Part shown: positions 6,488 to 14,894 of the stretch, one piece after another
How the letters are laid out: every line of letters starts with the position of its first letter
Position numbering within the stretch: position 1 is the stretch's first letter
Origin: CAVTHK01 sp964552235
GTDB lineage: Bacteria; Spirochaetota; Spirochaetia; SZUA-6; CAVTHK01
Direction: 5' to 3'
DNA: 64,000 nt
Assembly (NCBI GenBank): GCA_964552235.1
Contig: CAZKGO010000009.1
Span: 1 to 64,000, forward strand
Notes under the pieces: model-generated
Seen by the model: the letters and a program-made list of their open reading frames with translations, nothing else
What the model was told of the DNA's origin: nothing
The model's database searches: none
Position numbers and translations under genes: made by a program

Positions 6488-8896
6488 ATGGGTCGCACCC
6501 TCTCGTTCTTCGCCTCCTGCCCGCGCTACGCCGAGGACCTGCTGGCGGCCGAGCTGCAGGGGCTGGGCGCCTCCTCGGTGCGCGAGCATCCGGCGGGCGT
6601 GAGCTTCGCCGGCCCCCTGGAGACCGGCTACCGCGCCTGTCTCTGGTCCCGGGTGGCAGCGCGGGTCCTGCTGCCGCTCTCGGAGTTCCCCGCGGCCACG
6701 CCCGAGCAGGTGCGGGAGGGCGCAAAGGGCATCGCCTGGGACCGGCACATGGACGTGAGCTCGACCTTTGCCGTGAGCTGCACGATGGCCGATTCACCGA
6801 TCCGCCATTCGCACTACGGCGCCTTGCTGATCAAGGACGCAGTGGCCGACTGGTTCCGCGAGCGCACCTTCAAGCGGCCCTCGGTCGACACGGAACACCC
6901 ATCGGTCAGGCTGCACGTCCACCTGAGCCGCGAGCGCGCCATCGTGAGCCTCGATCTGTCCGGCGAAAGCCTGCATCGACGGGGTTACCGCATCGGCCAG
7001 GGCGCGGCTCCTCTCAAGGAGAACGCGGCCGCCGCCGTGCTCCTGCGCGCCCGCTGGCCCGAGATCGCGGCCGCGGGCGGCTCGTTCCTCGACCCGATGT
7101 GCGGCTCCGGCACCCTCGTGATCGAAGCGGCCCTCATGGCCCTCGACGCTGCGCCGGGCCTGATCCGCAGCGGCTTCGGCTTTCTCGGATGGAAGGGCCA
7201 CGACGCGGCGCTGTGGAAGCGGCTCGGCGAGGAGGCGTGGGCGCGCCGGCGCCGCAGCGCCGGCATCGTCCTGCTCGGCCGCGACACCGACGCCTCGGTG
7301 GTGGCCAGGGCCCGGGCGAACGCCCTCGCCGCGGGGCTCGCCGGCGTGGTGCGCTTCGAAGCCGGGCCTCTTTCGGAGTGCAGCCCGCCGCAGGGCCGGC
7401 CGGGCCTCGTGGCGGTCAACCCGCCCTACGGCCACAGGCTCGGCGACGCCGCGCCCGCGCGGCGCCCCGCGTCCCGCGGGCGTCCCGGGCCCGCGTGGCG
7501 CCCCGCGCCCCGCCGGCGCGGCACGGCCGCGCCGGCGCCCGAACGCCTGCAGCCGCTGTACGCATCGCTCGGCCAGGTGCTCCGCGAGCGCTTTTCCGGG
7601 TGGAAGCTCGCCCTGCTCACCGCAGACCCGAAGCTCGCCTGCGCCACGGGCCTGCGCGCTGTGCGCGTGAACAAGCTGTACAACGGCCCCATCCCGTGCG
7701 AAGTCACCCATTACCTCCTCGGCGAGCAGGTGGAAGTTGAGCCGCCTGGCGCAGCGGCTCCTGCGCCTGCGCCGCAACCGCCTCCGCAGCCGGGGCCGCC
7801 GCGCGACCAAGAGGCCGACGCCCCGCCGCCGCCTTCGCCCTACGCCCTGCGAAAGGCCGCGCGGGGATCGATCGAGCGCAGCGAAGAGGAGATCGCGGCC
7901 GAGGAAAAGGAGACTCTCGCGAACCGCCTGCGCAAGAACCTGCGCAGCCTCAGGAGCTGGGCCGCGGAGGAGCAGGTCAGCTGCTTCCGGGTCTACGACG
8001 CCGATCTGCCGCAGTACGCCGTGGCCGTCGACCTCTACGAGGGAAAGTGGGCCCACGTGCAGGAGTACGCCCCGCCGTCGCTCGTCGACGAGGCGCGCGC
8101 AGCGCGGCGCCTGCGCGACGTGGCCGAGGCCGTGCCCGAGGCGCTGGGCGTCGCGCCAGAGTCGGTCTTCGTCAAGGAGCGGCGCAGGCAGAAGGGCCGC
8201 GAACAGTACGAGCGGCTCGACGACCGCGGCGTCCGCCACGAGGTGCGCGAGGGCGGCCTTCGTTTTCTCGTCAACTTTACCGACTACCTCGACACCGGGC
8301 TGTTCCTGGATCACCGCATCACGCGGCGCATGATCGCCGACCTGGCGCCCGGCTGCGTGTTCCTGAACCTCTTCTGCTACACGGCTTCGGCCTCGGTCTA
8401 CGCCGCCTGGGGCGGGGCGCTGCGCACGGTCTCGGTGGACACCTCGAACACCTACCTCGCGTGGGCCAAGGAGAACCTGGAGCTCAACGGCTTCACGGGC
8501 GAACGCCACACGGTGGTGCGCGCCGACGCCCGGGACTTCCTCGCCGCAGACAAGGGCCGCTACGGCCTGATCTTCATCGACCCTCCGACGTTTTCCAACT
8601 CCAAGGGCGACCGCGAGAACTTCTCGGTGCAGCGTGACCACGCGCAGATGATCCGGTCGGCTGTCGATCGGCTCGAGCGCGAAGGCGTCGTGATCTTCTC
8701 GAACAACTTCAGGAAGTTCAGGCTCGACGACCAAGGGCTCGAGGGCCTCGAGGTCACCGACGTTTCGAGGCAGACGATCCCCCGCGACTTCGCCCGCAAT
8801 CCGCGCATCCACCGCTGCTGGCTGATCAGGCGGGGCGCCGTGCGGCCGGGCGGAAAGCGGCGATCGGGCGCCGCTACCCGACCGGCGCGATCTTGA
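6488..8896 (+). CDS. rlmL: Fused 23S rRNA methyltransferase RlmKL (RlmL + RlmK domains)
   Basis: An 802-aa protein, longer than the ~700-aa E. coli enzyme that methylates 23S rRNA G2445 (N2) and G2069 (N7). Order: ferredoxin-like/THUMP region (1-160); RlmL methyltransferase with the SAM loop DPMCGSGT (~200) and catalytic NPPY (~310); then RlmK with FLNLFCYTAS (~624) and IDPPTFSNS (~697). The extra length is low-complexity: an Arg/Pro/Ala insert just after NPPYG (~318-355) and a Pro/Ala linker (~418-450) between the two enzymes. The 3' end overlaps the convergent VIT1-like gene by 23 bases and codes a basic tail. Confidence 0.93.
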   Translation: MGRTLSFFASCPRYAEDLLAAELQGLGASSVREHPAGVSFAGPLETGYRACLWSRVAARVLLPLSEFPAATPEQVREGAKGIAWDRHMDVSSTFAVSCTMADSPIRHSHYGALLIKDAVADWFRERTFKRPSVDTEHPSVRLHVHLSRERAIVSLDLSGESLHRRGYRIGQGAAPLKENAAAAVLLRARWPEIAAAGGSFLDPMCGSGTLVIEAALMALDAAPGLIRSGFGFLGWKGHDAALWKRLGEEAWARRRRSAGIVLLGRDTDASVVARARANALAAGLAGVVRFEAGPLSECSPPQGRPGLVAVNPPYGHRLGDAAPARRPASRGRPGPAWRPAPRRRGTAAPAPERLQPLYASLGQVLRERFSGWKLALLTADPKLACATGLRAVRVNKLYNGPIPCEVTHYLLGEQVEVEPPGAAAPAPAPQPPPQPGPPRDQEADAPPPPSPYALRKAARGSIERSEEEIAAEEKETLANRLRKNLRSLRSWAAEEQVSCFRVYDADLPQYAVAVDLYEGKWAHVQEYAPPSLVDEARAARRLRDVAEAVPEALGVAPESVFVKERRRQKGREQYERLDDRGVRHEVREGGLRFLVNFTDYLDTGLFLDHRITRRMIADLAPGCVFLNLFCYTASASVYAAWGGALRTVSVDTSNTYLAWAKENLELNGFTGERHTVVRADARDFLAADKGRYGLIFIDPPTFSNSKGDRENFSVQRDHAQMIRSAVDRLEREGVVIFSNNFRKFRLDDQGLEGLEVTDVSRQTIPRDFARNPRIHRCWLIRRGAVRPGGKRRSGAATRPARS

Positions 8897-9620
8897 AGAG
8901 CAGCCCGATGCCGTAGCCGACGAGGGCGCTCACCGTGCCGATCACCGCCATCTCGAGGCCGCTCTTGCCCGGGCTGCCCACCATCACCTTGGCCTTGTAG
9001 ACGCCCACGGCGAACAGGACGCCGGCGGTGACCCCAACCGAGACGATCATGCTCACCCTGACGCTGAGAACGAGAAAGGGCAGCAGGGGAATCAGCGACC
9101 CCACGATCGCGGCCAGGCCCACGACGATCCCCGACCTGGCCGCAGTCCTGCGGCTGACCGGAGTCAGGCGGTGCTCTTCGGCCATCATGACGTTGACCCA
9201 GACGTCGTGGTCGCTGGTGATCTTCTCGACGATCCGCTCGAGCAGCTCGCCGTGGAACCCCTTTTCCGCGTAGATGCGCCGGATCTCTTCGCGCTCGAGC
9301 GCCGGCACCTCCCCGACGTGCCTGCGCTCCCGGGCGCGCTCGGACTCGTAGAAGTCGGCGTCGGCGACCATCGAGGTGTAGGCCACCGCCGCCATCGAGA
9401 CCGATTCGGCGAACGCCGCGGCGAGGCCCGCGACGAGCACGATCCGGGCGTCGAGGGTGGCCGCGGCCACGCCGAGGATCACGCCGAGGACGTTCACGAT
9501 GCCGTCCTGGCCCCCGAGGATCACGTCGGAGAGCGACGAGGCCCGGCGGTGGGGGTCGATCCGCGTGTGGTGGTTCTCCTCGCGGCCGCGGGGATCGTCC
9601 GGCGGCTCGGCTGACTGCAT
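8874..9620 (-). CDS. VIT1/CCC1-family transporter
   Basis: A 248-aa membrane protein of the VIT1/CCC1 family (ferrous iron or manganese transport). N-terminal membrane segments carry GGQDGIVNVLGVILGVAAAT and ESVSMAAVAYTS. A soluble helical insert rich in Glu (EREEIRRIYAEKG) matches the metal-binding domain of this family, followed by three more hydrophobic helices. The start is set at MQSAE because GGAGGTACGCC precedes it. It stands alone on the minus strand, convergent with rlmKL. Confidence 0.85.
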   Translation of the reverse strand: MQSAEPPDDPRGREENHHTRIDPHRRASSLSDVILGGQDGIVNVLGVILGVAAATLDARIVLVAGLAAAFAESVSMAAVAYTSMVADADFYESERARERRHVGEVPALEREEIRRIYAEKGFHGELLERIVEKITSDHDVWVNVMMAEEHRLTPVSRRTAARSGIVVGLAAIVGSLIPLLPFLVLSVRVSMIVSVGVTAGVLFAVGVYKAKVMVGSPGKSGLEMAVIGTVSALVGYGIGLLFKIAPVG

Positions 9621-9708
9621 GGCGTACCTCCGTGCGCTCAGGCGGTCCGGCGGGTCAAGCTGCGGCAGCAGCTGCGGCATGCACGCCGGCGCAGCCGCTG
9701 CAGCGGCG

Positions 9709-10587
9709 CTACCGCCTGCGCTTGCGCGCCTCCTCGTGGAGCCAGGGGTTCTCGGCTCCGGCGATGTCGCCGAAGCGCGTGAGCCTGGCGCGGGCCTTCT
9801 TCTTCATCAGCTCCTCGTAGCGCTGGTCCTCGACAAAGGCCACCAGGCGCGCGATGCTCGATTCGCCGTCGACGAACCTCCAGGGAAAACAGCCGATGAG
9901 CGCGCGCTGGTTCAGCAGCAGATCGATGTCGCCGCCGGCGCACTCCAGGTGGATGATGCCCTGGCTGAACATCTCGATGTGCATGAGCTGGTACTTGTCC
10001 GGCGTGAAGATCTCCTCCAGCCCCTTGCCGTACTTGGAGCGCATGTGGGCGTCGCACTCCTTGGCCTGTACGGGCATCCACTCGCGGATCTTGGTGTTCA
10101 TCGGGTGATCCGCGCTGCCGCAGTCGACGCCGAGCCAGCGCAGCTTGCGCCGCTTGCACCACTGCGCGAACTCGCGGTCGGGGCCGGGGTGCTTGATCAT
10201 GTAGCGCACCTCGTCGGCCGTCGGCTGGTCCCAGCCGTAGTGGTGGTAGCCGGTGTGGATGATCAGGATATCGCCGTCCTTGATCTCCACCCGCTCCTCC
10301 ACCATCCCGGACGTGTACACGTCGTACTCGCCGGCGGCGTCGGAGAGGTCGACGATCGCCCCCTCGTGCACCAGGTAGTCCATGTCCAGGCTCGCGATGT
10401 CCTTGCCCGGCGTGTAGAAGTGGATCTCGCCGTCGAGGTGGGTGCCGACGTGGTTTGAGTGGGTGACCACCTGGCCGTTGGCGCCGTTGGGCGCCAGGCG
10501 CTTGAAGTACTGCACCTGCAGCGGGATGTAGGTCGGCCAGGGCGGGGTGCCGATGCCGATGGGGATCGTGAGATCGATGGGTTTCAT
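9709..10587 (-). CDS. Cyclase family protein (kynurenine-formamidase-like metal hydrolase)
   Basis: A 292-aa member of the cyclase family (PF04199). The metal-binding signature HxGTHxDxxxH is present as HVGTHLDGEIH around residues 45-55, followed by GDILIIHTGY and GVDCGSADHP. Family members open amide or ring bonds (kynurenine formamidase, isatin hydrolase). The start follows GAGGAGGAAGCGC. It lies last in the minus-strand ureide/purine gene run, 76 bases after the DUF1116 gene, suggesting an amidohydrolase role there. Substrate is not determinable. Confidence 0.85.
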   Translation of the reverse strand: MKPIDLTIPIGIGTPPWPTYIPLQVQYFKRLAPNGANGQVVTHSNHVGTHLDGEIHFYTPGKDIASLDMDYLVHEGAIVDLSDAAGEYDVYTSGMVEERVEIKDGDILIIHTGYHHYGWDQPTADEVRYMIKHPGPDREFAQWCKRRKLRWLGVDCGSADHPMNTKIREWMPVQAKECDAHMRSKYGKGLEEIFTPDKYQLMHIEMFSQGIIHLECAGGDIDLLLNQRALIGCFPWRFVDGESSIARLVAFVEDQRYEELMKKKARARLTRFGDIAGAENPWLHEEARKRRR

Positions 10588-10663
10588 GCGCTTCCTCCTC
10601 TGGCCTCGGTGGTGCTCATCGAGGCCCGCCATGACCCGGACGTGCTCGTCCAGGCCCTCTTGC

Positions 10664-12079
10664 CTACCTTCCGTACTTCTCGACAAAGGCCGCGAAGGCC
10701 TCCTGGAAACACTCGCGCGGCGGCTTGACCAGCCCCGCGCCGACCATGCCGATGCCAGGCTCCTTGTGGGCGATGCCCGTGTTGATCGCGGGCAGGATCC
10801 CGGTCTCGATGATCCTGATCAGGTCGACGCCGGTCGGGGTGCCGCGGAAATCCAGAGCCGGGATCTGGTAGGCGTCGTTCTCGGCCGCGGTGATCTCGTA
10901 CATGCGCATCGTCGTGGCCACGGCGTCGGCCGGGCTGCCGCCGACGAACTTGACGATCGCAGGCGCGGCCGCCATGGCGAATCCGCCGATGCCCGCGGTC
11001 TCGGTGATCACCGAGTCGCCGATGTCGGGCGCCGCGTCCTTTGCACTGAAGCCCGGCAGGTACAGCCCGTCGACCCTGGAGGCGGGGGCGGTAAACCAGC
11101 GGTCGCCCAGGCCCGAGACCCTGAGGCCGAAGTCGGTGCCGCTGCGCGCCATCGTCGTGATGATCGAGCATGCCTCGATGCCGGCCGCCGGATCGACGGT
11201 GGCCTTGCACGACGGCATCGAGAGGTTGAGAAAGAAATGGTCGTTGCCGTTGATGAACCGGATCACGTCGCGGATCGTCTCGCGGCTCTCGTCGAGCATC
11301 ACCAGGTGCGGGGCGAGCTCGCGCAGGACCAGCGACGTGCCCGCCCGGTTGCGGTTGTGCCCCTCGTCGCCCATCTGCAGCACCTGGGCGATGATGCTCT
11401 TGATGTCAAGCGGGCCGTGGGCCTCGAGGGCGCGGGCCACGACCGGGGCGAGCACGCGCTCGATCCAGCGCAGCCGCTCGATCACCTCGGGGGAGTTGGC
11501 GCCGTAGCGCAGGACCTTGCCGAGGCCTTCGTTGAAGGTGCAGAAGGCGCGGTTGCCGAACGCCTCGTTCTCGACGATCCAGACCGGCATGCTCGCGGTC
11601 ACCACCCCGGCCATCGGGCCGACCGCCGAGTGGTGGTGGCAGGGATCGAAGGTGATCTCGCCCGAGGCGGCCATCGCCTCGGCCTCGGCTGCGTCGCGGG
11701 CCAGGCCTTCGTAGATGAGGCCGCCGATCACGGCGCCCCGCATCGGCCCGCACATCCGCTTCCAGCCGACCGGAGGGCCCGCGTGCAGCACGGTCCGTTT
11801 CGTCATGCCGGGCACGGTCGAAAGCGCTGTGCCGACGCCGACGACCGCCGGCCGGGCCGCGAGGATGCGGCGGACCGCCTCCGCGTTGGCGGCGGCGATG
11901 GCGGGGTTCGCCTCCAGGCGATCGAGGGAGGCGGCGAGAGCCGGGTCCGCCGGCGGCGTCCACGCGACCTGCGTGACCGCCACGCCCTGCTCCCGCAACT
12001 GGCGGGCAAAGCCCTCGAGGCCGAGGTTGACGACCGCAAGGTCGCCGTCGAACAGCTCGTTGATGCGCTTGGTGCTCAT
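10664..12079 (-). CDS. DUF1116 (YlbE/AllG-like) subunit of a probable oxamate carbamoyltransferase
   Basis: A 471-aa protein of the DUF1116 family, with GPMRGAVIGG, FDPCHHHSAVGPMAGV and MGDEGHNRN among its conserved blocks. In E. coli the homologue is part of the fdrA-ylbE-ylbF set, reported as the oxamate carbamoyltransferase of allantoin breakdown (from memory of the literature). Here the same three families occur together. The ATG overlaps the FdrA stop by four bases (ATGA), indicating stoichiometric co-synthesis. Assignment as an enzyme subunit is by family and synteny. Confidence 0.85.
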   Translation of the reverse strand: MSTKRINELFDGDLAVVNLGLEGFARQLREQGVAVTQVAWTPPADPALAASLDRLEANPAIAAANAEAVRRILAARPAVVGVGTALSTVPGMTKRTVLHAGPPVGWKRMCGPMRGAVIGGLIYEGLARDAAEAEAMAASGEITFDPCHHHSAVGPMAGVVTASMPVWIVENEAFGNRAFCTFNEGLGKVLRYGANSPEVIERLRWIERVLAPVVARALEAHGPLDIKSIIAQVLQMGDEGHNRNRAGTSLVLRELAPHLVMLDESRETIRDVIRFINGNDHFFLNLSMPSCKATVDPAAGIEACSIITTMARSGTDFGLRVSGLGDRWFTAPASRVDGLYLPGFSAKDAAPDIGDSVITETAGIGGFAMAAAPAIVKFVGGSPADAVATTMRMYEITAAENDAYQIPALDFRGTPTGVDLIRIIETGILPAINTGIAHKEPGIGMVGAGLVKPPRECFQEAFAAFVEKYGR

Positions 12080-13809
12080 CGCGTGCGCCCCTTCCGCGCG
12101 CCGGCCCCGCGGCCGCTGCGCCGCTGCCTCTTGTTCGCCGCTTTGCGCCCCAGGCGCGGCGCCGGCTTTCGCCGCGGCTTGTTCGCCGCCCTTCGCGCCG
12201 CTGCTGCCCGCGGCTTGTTCGCCGCCTTTCGCCGCGATCCGCCGGCGGCGGTGCGCCGCAGCGCCAGGCGCTCCATGATCCGCGAGACCAGCATGGCGGC
12301 CTGGAAGTTCGACGGCATCACGACCACCCCCGCCGCCTCCAGCTTTCGCCGCTGCGCCTCCATGCCCTGGAAATCGCCCGGCGTACCCGTGACCGACGCG
12401 ATCACCGAGAGGTATCCGCCGCGCCGGGCAAAGGCCGCTTTGGCCGCGGCGATGCCCTCCACGAGAGCCCCCGCCGGGTCCGGGTGGGAGCCGTAGCCGA
12501 GCACGAGGTCGAGCAGGATCACCGCGACGCTGCCGTCGCGGGCCTCCTGCTCGAGGCGCTCGACGCGGATCGAGGGGTCGATCATCGGGTGGGGCCTTCC
12601 CACCGTGAACACGTCGTCGCCGAGGTCCACGATCGTGTGCGCCCGCGAGGTGCGGGCGTCGGCGAGCAGGAGCGCAGGGTCGGTCTGGATGTTCGAGTGC
12701 ACCGGCAGCCCGGCGAGAACGACCATCGCCTCGTCGGCCAGCGTGCCGCCGGTGAACAGCCCCCGCAGGTACTTCTGCCGGGGGCCCATGCCGCGGGTCT
12801 CGCGGGCGACGATCGCTTTGACCTCCCGCTCGGGGATGCCGAAGGCCCGCCGCCGATGCTCGCGCCCTCTCTCGAGGGCCACGGCCATGCCCGCGGCCTC
12901 CTCCAGGTTCGCGGCAAAGCGCACCGGCCCCACCGCCTCGCGGGCCGGCAGCCCGACAAAGTGCACGACAGCCGGCTTGCCGGCCGCGGCCAGCGCCTCG
13001 ATCACGCGATCGGCGACCGCGGCCGAGGGCGGCTTCGAGACGACAACGATCACCCGCGTGCGCGGATCCGCGGCCAGCGCCTCGATGCCCATCAGCATGG
13101 TCGAGCCGCCGACCTGCTCGCTCTTCAGGTCGCGGCCTCCGGTCCCGATCGCCTGCGACACCCCCGAGCCGAGCCGGTCGATGCAGCAGGTGACCTCCTG
13201 CAGGCCCGTGCCCGAGGCGGCCACCACGCCCACGGAGCCCCGGCGCACGGCGTTGGCGAAGCACAGCGGCTTGCCGTTGATGATCGCGGTCCCGCAGTCG
13301 GGCCCCATCATCAGCAGGCCCTTCTCGCGGGCCAGCGCCTTGAGCCGGATCTCGTCCTCGAGGCTCACGTTGTCCGAGAACAGCATCACGTGCAGGCCCC
13401 GGCGCAGAGCGCGCATGGCCTCCCGTGCCGCGTAGGCGCCGGGCAGCGAGATCACGGCCACGTTGGCGTTCGGCATGGCGCGCAGCGCCGCCTCGAGGCT
13501 CGCCGGCCGCTGCTCGGCCGATGCCTGCGCTGCCGCGCCCCTGCTCTGCAGCAGCTTCTGCACCTCTTCCAGCGCCTTGTCGAGGGCGGCCGACGATGCT
13601 CCTTCGAGCCCGATGATCAAGTCGGCGGCGGCGCCCGATTCGATCTCGGCCGGAGGGAACCCCATGCGTGCCAGCAGCTCGCGATTCATGTCGGTGCCCA
13701 TGGCCACGACCGCGTCGCAGACGCCCGGCAGCTTCTTTGCCTCCTGGCTCACCAGCATGAGGAACACGGAGTCGTAGTAGGAGTTCCTGCGGACCAGTAC
13801 CTTTTTCAT
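12076..13809 (-). CDS. fdrA: FdrA-family protein with Lys/Arg/Ala-rich C-terminal tail
   Basis: A 577-aa protein resembling FdrA: succinyl-CoA-synthetase-like CoA-binding/ligase folds with MGPDCGTAIINGKPL, ASGTGLQEV and IGTGGRDL, and a distal LLDLVLGYGSHPDP. In the E. coli system it works with YlbE and YlbF in oxamate/carbamoyl-phosphate conversion. The last ~60 residues are unlike the family core: strongly basic, with three AANK repeats, resembling a histone-H1-like tail. The start follows GGAGCAGGGT. The gene has its own promoter in the 185-base gap after DUF2877 and is coupled to DUF1116 by ATGA. Confidence 0.86.
   Translation of the reverse strand: MKKVLVRRNSYYDSVFLMLVSQEAKKLPGVCDAVVAMGTDMNRELLARMGFPPAEIESGAAADLIIGLEGASSAALDKALEEVQKLLQSRGAAAQASAEQRPASLEAALRAMPNANVAVISLPGAYAAREAMRALRRGLHVMLFSDNVSLEDEIRLKALAREKGLLMMGPDCGTAIINGKPLCFANAVRRGSVGVVAASGTGLQEVTCCIDRLGSGVSQAIGTGGRDLKSEQVGGSTMLMGIEALAADPRTRVIVVVSKPPSAAVADRVIEALAAAGKPAVVHFVGLPAREAVGPVRFAANLEEAAGMAVALERGREHRRRAFGIPEREVKAIVARETRGMGPRQKYLRGLFTGGTLADEAMVVLAGLPVHSNIQTDPALLLADARTSRAHTIVDLGDDVFTVGRPHPMIDPSIRVERLEQEARDGSVAVILLDLVLGYGSHPDPAGALVEGIAAAKAAFARRGGYLSVIASVTGTPGDFQGMEAQRRKLEAAGVVVMPSNFQAAMLVSRIMERLALRRTAAGGSRRKAANKPRAAAARRAANKPRRKPAPRLGRKAANKRQRRSGRGAGARKGRTR
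12130..12230 (-). repeat. Three in-frame copies encoding AANK in the fdrA tail
   Basis: The 12-base core cttgttcgccgc (plus strand) occurs at 12130-12141, 12178-12189 and 12214-12225. Spacings of 48 and 36 bases are multiples of three, so each copy encodes AANK in the basic C-terminal tail of FdrA. In-frame expansion or contraction is possible. Confidence 0.8.
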
Positions 13810-13909
13810 ACCCTGCTCCTCGCCATGGCTGCGCCGCCAGGGTGCCCCCGTGGCGGCTGCCGGACGGCGCGTGGCTTCCGGCCCGCGGCGCGCCGCGATG
13901 CGCGACGAC

Positions 13910-13939
13910 ATGATAACCCGAGGCTCCGGCGCGGTTCAA
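13910..13939 (-). promoter_or_regulatory. Promoter of fdrA-DUF1116(-cyclase)
   Basis: Minus strand: TTGAAC (13939-13934), 18-base spacer, TATCAT (13915-13910). It predicts an untranslated leader of about 95 bases before the fdrA ATG; no regulatory fold was recognised in that leader. Confidence 0.6.
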
Positions 13940-13994
13940 CGACGCCCGATGATGGCAGGGGCTGCGGCCCGCACCCTTTCCGGCACCAGCAGCG

Positions 13995-14819
13995 TCAGGC
14001 TCCCCCGATCGCTCCCATGCGCCAGAGCAAGCCGAGCAGCGCGTCGGTGCCGGAGGTCTCGCCGTGCGCCACCGCCTGCAGCACGGCCTGCTCGATCTGC
14101 GCGAGGCTCGAGGCCGCGCGCACATGCTCGACGAACCGCAGGAGGTAGGCGGGGTAGGTGCCCTGCAGAGCCAGCGCCAGGAGCGTGCGGCCGCCGGGTG
14201 TGGTGCGGCCGAGAGCGGCCCGCATCGCCTCGCGATCCACGCCGCCGCCCCCGGCAGCGCCGCCGGCCCAGGACTCGGCCAGCAGCACGCCCGCGAGAAA
14301 ATCGTCGCCCGACGGGGTGAAGCCCGGCCCCAGGCCCACCAGGGCGTGCGTGCAGCCGTCGGCGATCAGACGCCGCGCCTGCCCGACAAAGGGGTTGTCG
14401 TCGCCGCCCGCCGCCAGTCCCAGAAAGCCGCCGGGCCGGCCGTGGGCGCGCAGGGCCTTTCGGATCGAGACGAGGCGGTCGCGGGCGGGCACGGCACCCG
14501 GCGCGAGCCTTCCCTCCCACGCCGGCGCCCGGGCGAGCGCCTGGATGAGGCAGCCGGCGATCGGCAGCCCGCGGCGCTCGCACAGGACTCTTTCGGAGGC
14601 GACCGCGCCCGCGGGCAGGCGCGAGACGAACACGCCGAGCGCGCTCATGTCCCCCTGCCGGTCGACAACGGACACCAGCGCGCCATCGGGACCGGCGAGC
14701 AGCCCCGGCACGAGGATGTTCAGGGCGTGCTCGTGAACCGAGATCATCTCACCCTCGAACGTGGTGGGCACGAGGGTGCCTCGCATCACCGCCGTCATCG
14801 TGCGCGCCGACTCACCCAT
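13995..14819 (-). CDS. DUF2877 (YlbF/AllH-like) protein
   Basis: A 274-aa protein with the hallmark GLGPGFTPSGDDFLAG of DUF2877. In E. coli the homologue YlbF is encoded with FdrA and YlbE, and the trio is associated with oxamate carbamoyltransferase activity in allantoin catabolism. The start is uncertain: the first ATG lies 12 bases after the T-run of an intrinsic terminator and has no clear Shine-Dalgarno. Internal Met codons at 14798 and 14786 are alternatives. The gene follows the nucleobase permease and precedes fdrA. Confidence 0.82.
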   Translation of the reverse strand: MGESARTMTAVMRGTLVPTTFEGEMISVHEHALNILVPGLLAGPDGALVSVVDRQGDMSALGVFVSRLPAGAVASERVLCERRGLPIAGCLIQALARAPAWEGRLAPGAVPARDRLVSIRKALRAHGRPGGFLGLAAGGDDNPFVGQARRLIADGCTHALVGLGPGFTPSGDDFLAGVLLAESWAGGAAGGGGVDREAMRAALGRTTPGGRTLLALALQGTYPAYLLRFVEHVRAASSLAQIEQAVLQAVAHGETSGTDALLGLLWRMGAIGGA

Positions 14820-14830
14820 GCTTGGCCGCC

Positions 14831-14863
14831 GAAAAAAAGCCCTCGCCGACGTGCAGCGAGGGT
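14831..14863 (-). terminator. Intrinsic terminator after the nucleobase permease gene
   Basis: Minus strand: stem CCCTCGC/GCGAGGG (14862-14856 with 14846-14840) followed by seven T. A second hairpin, CCTGAGG/CCTCAGG at 14881-14899, overlaps the permease stop codon. This and the thrS attenuator are the only hairpin-plus-T-run terminators I found in the window. Confidence 0.85.
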
Positions 14864-14894
14864 GCCTTATTAGCCGCGGTCCTGAGGCCGGGCC

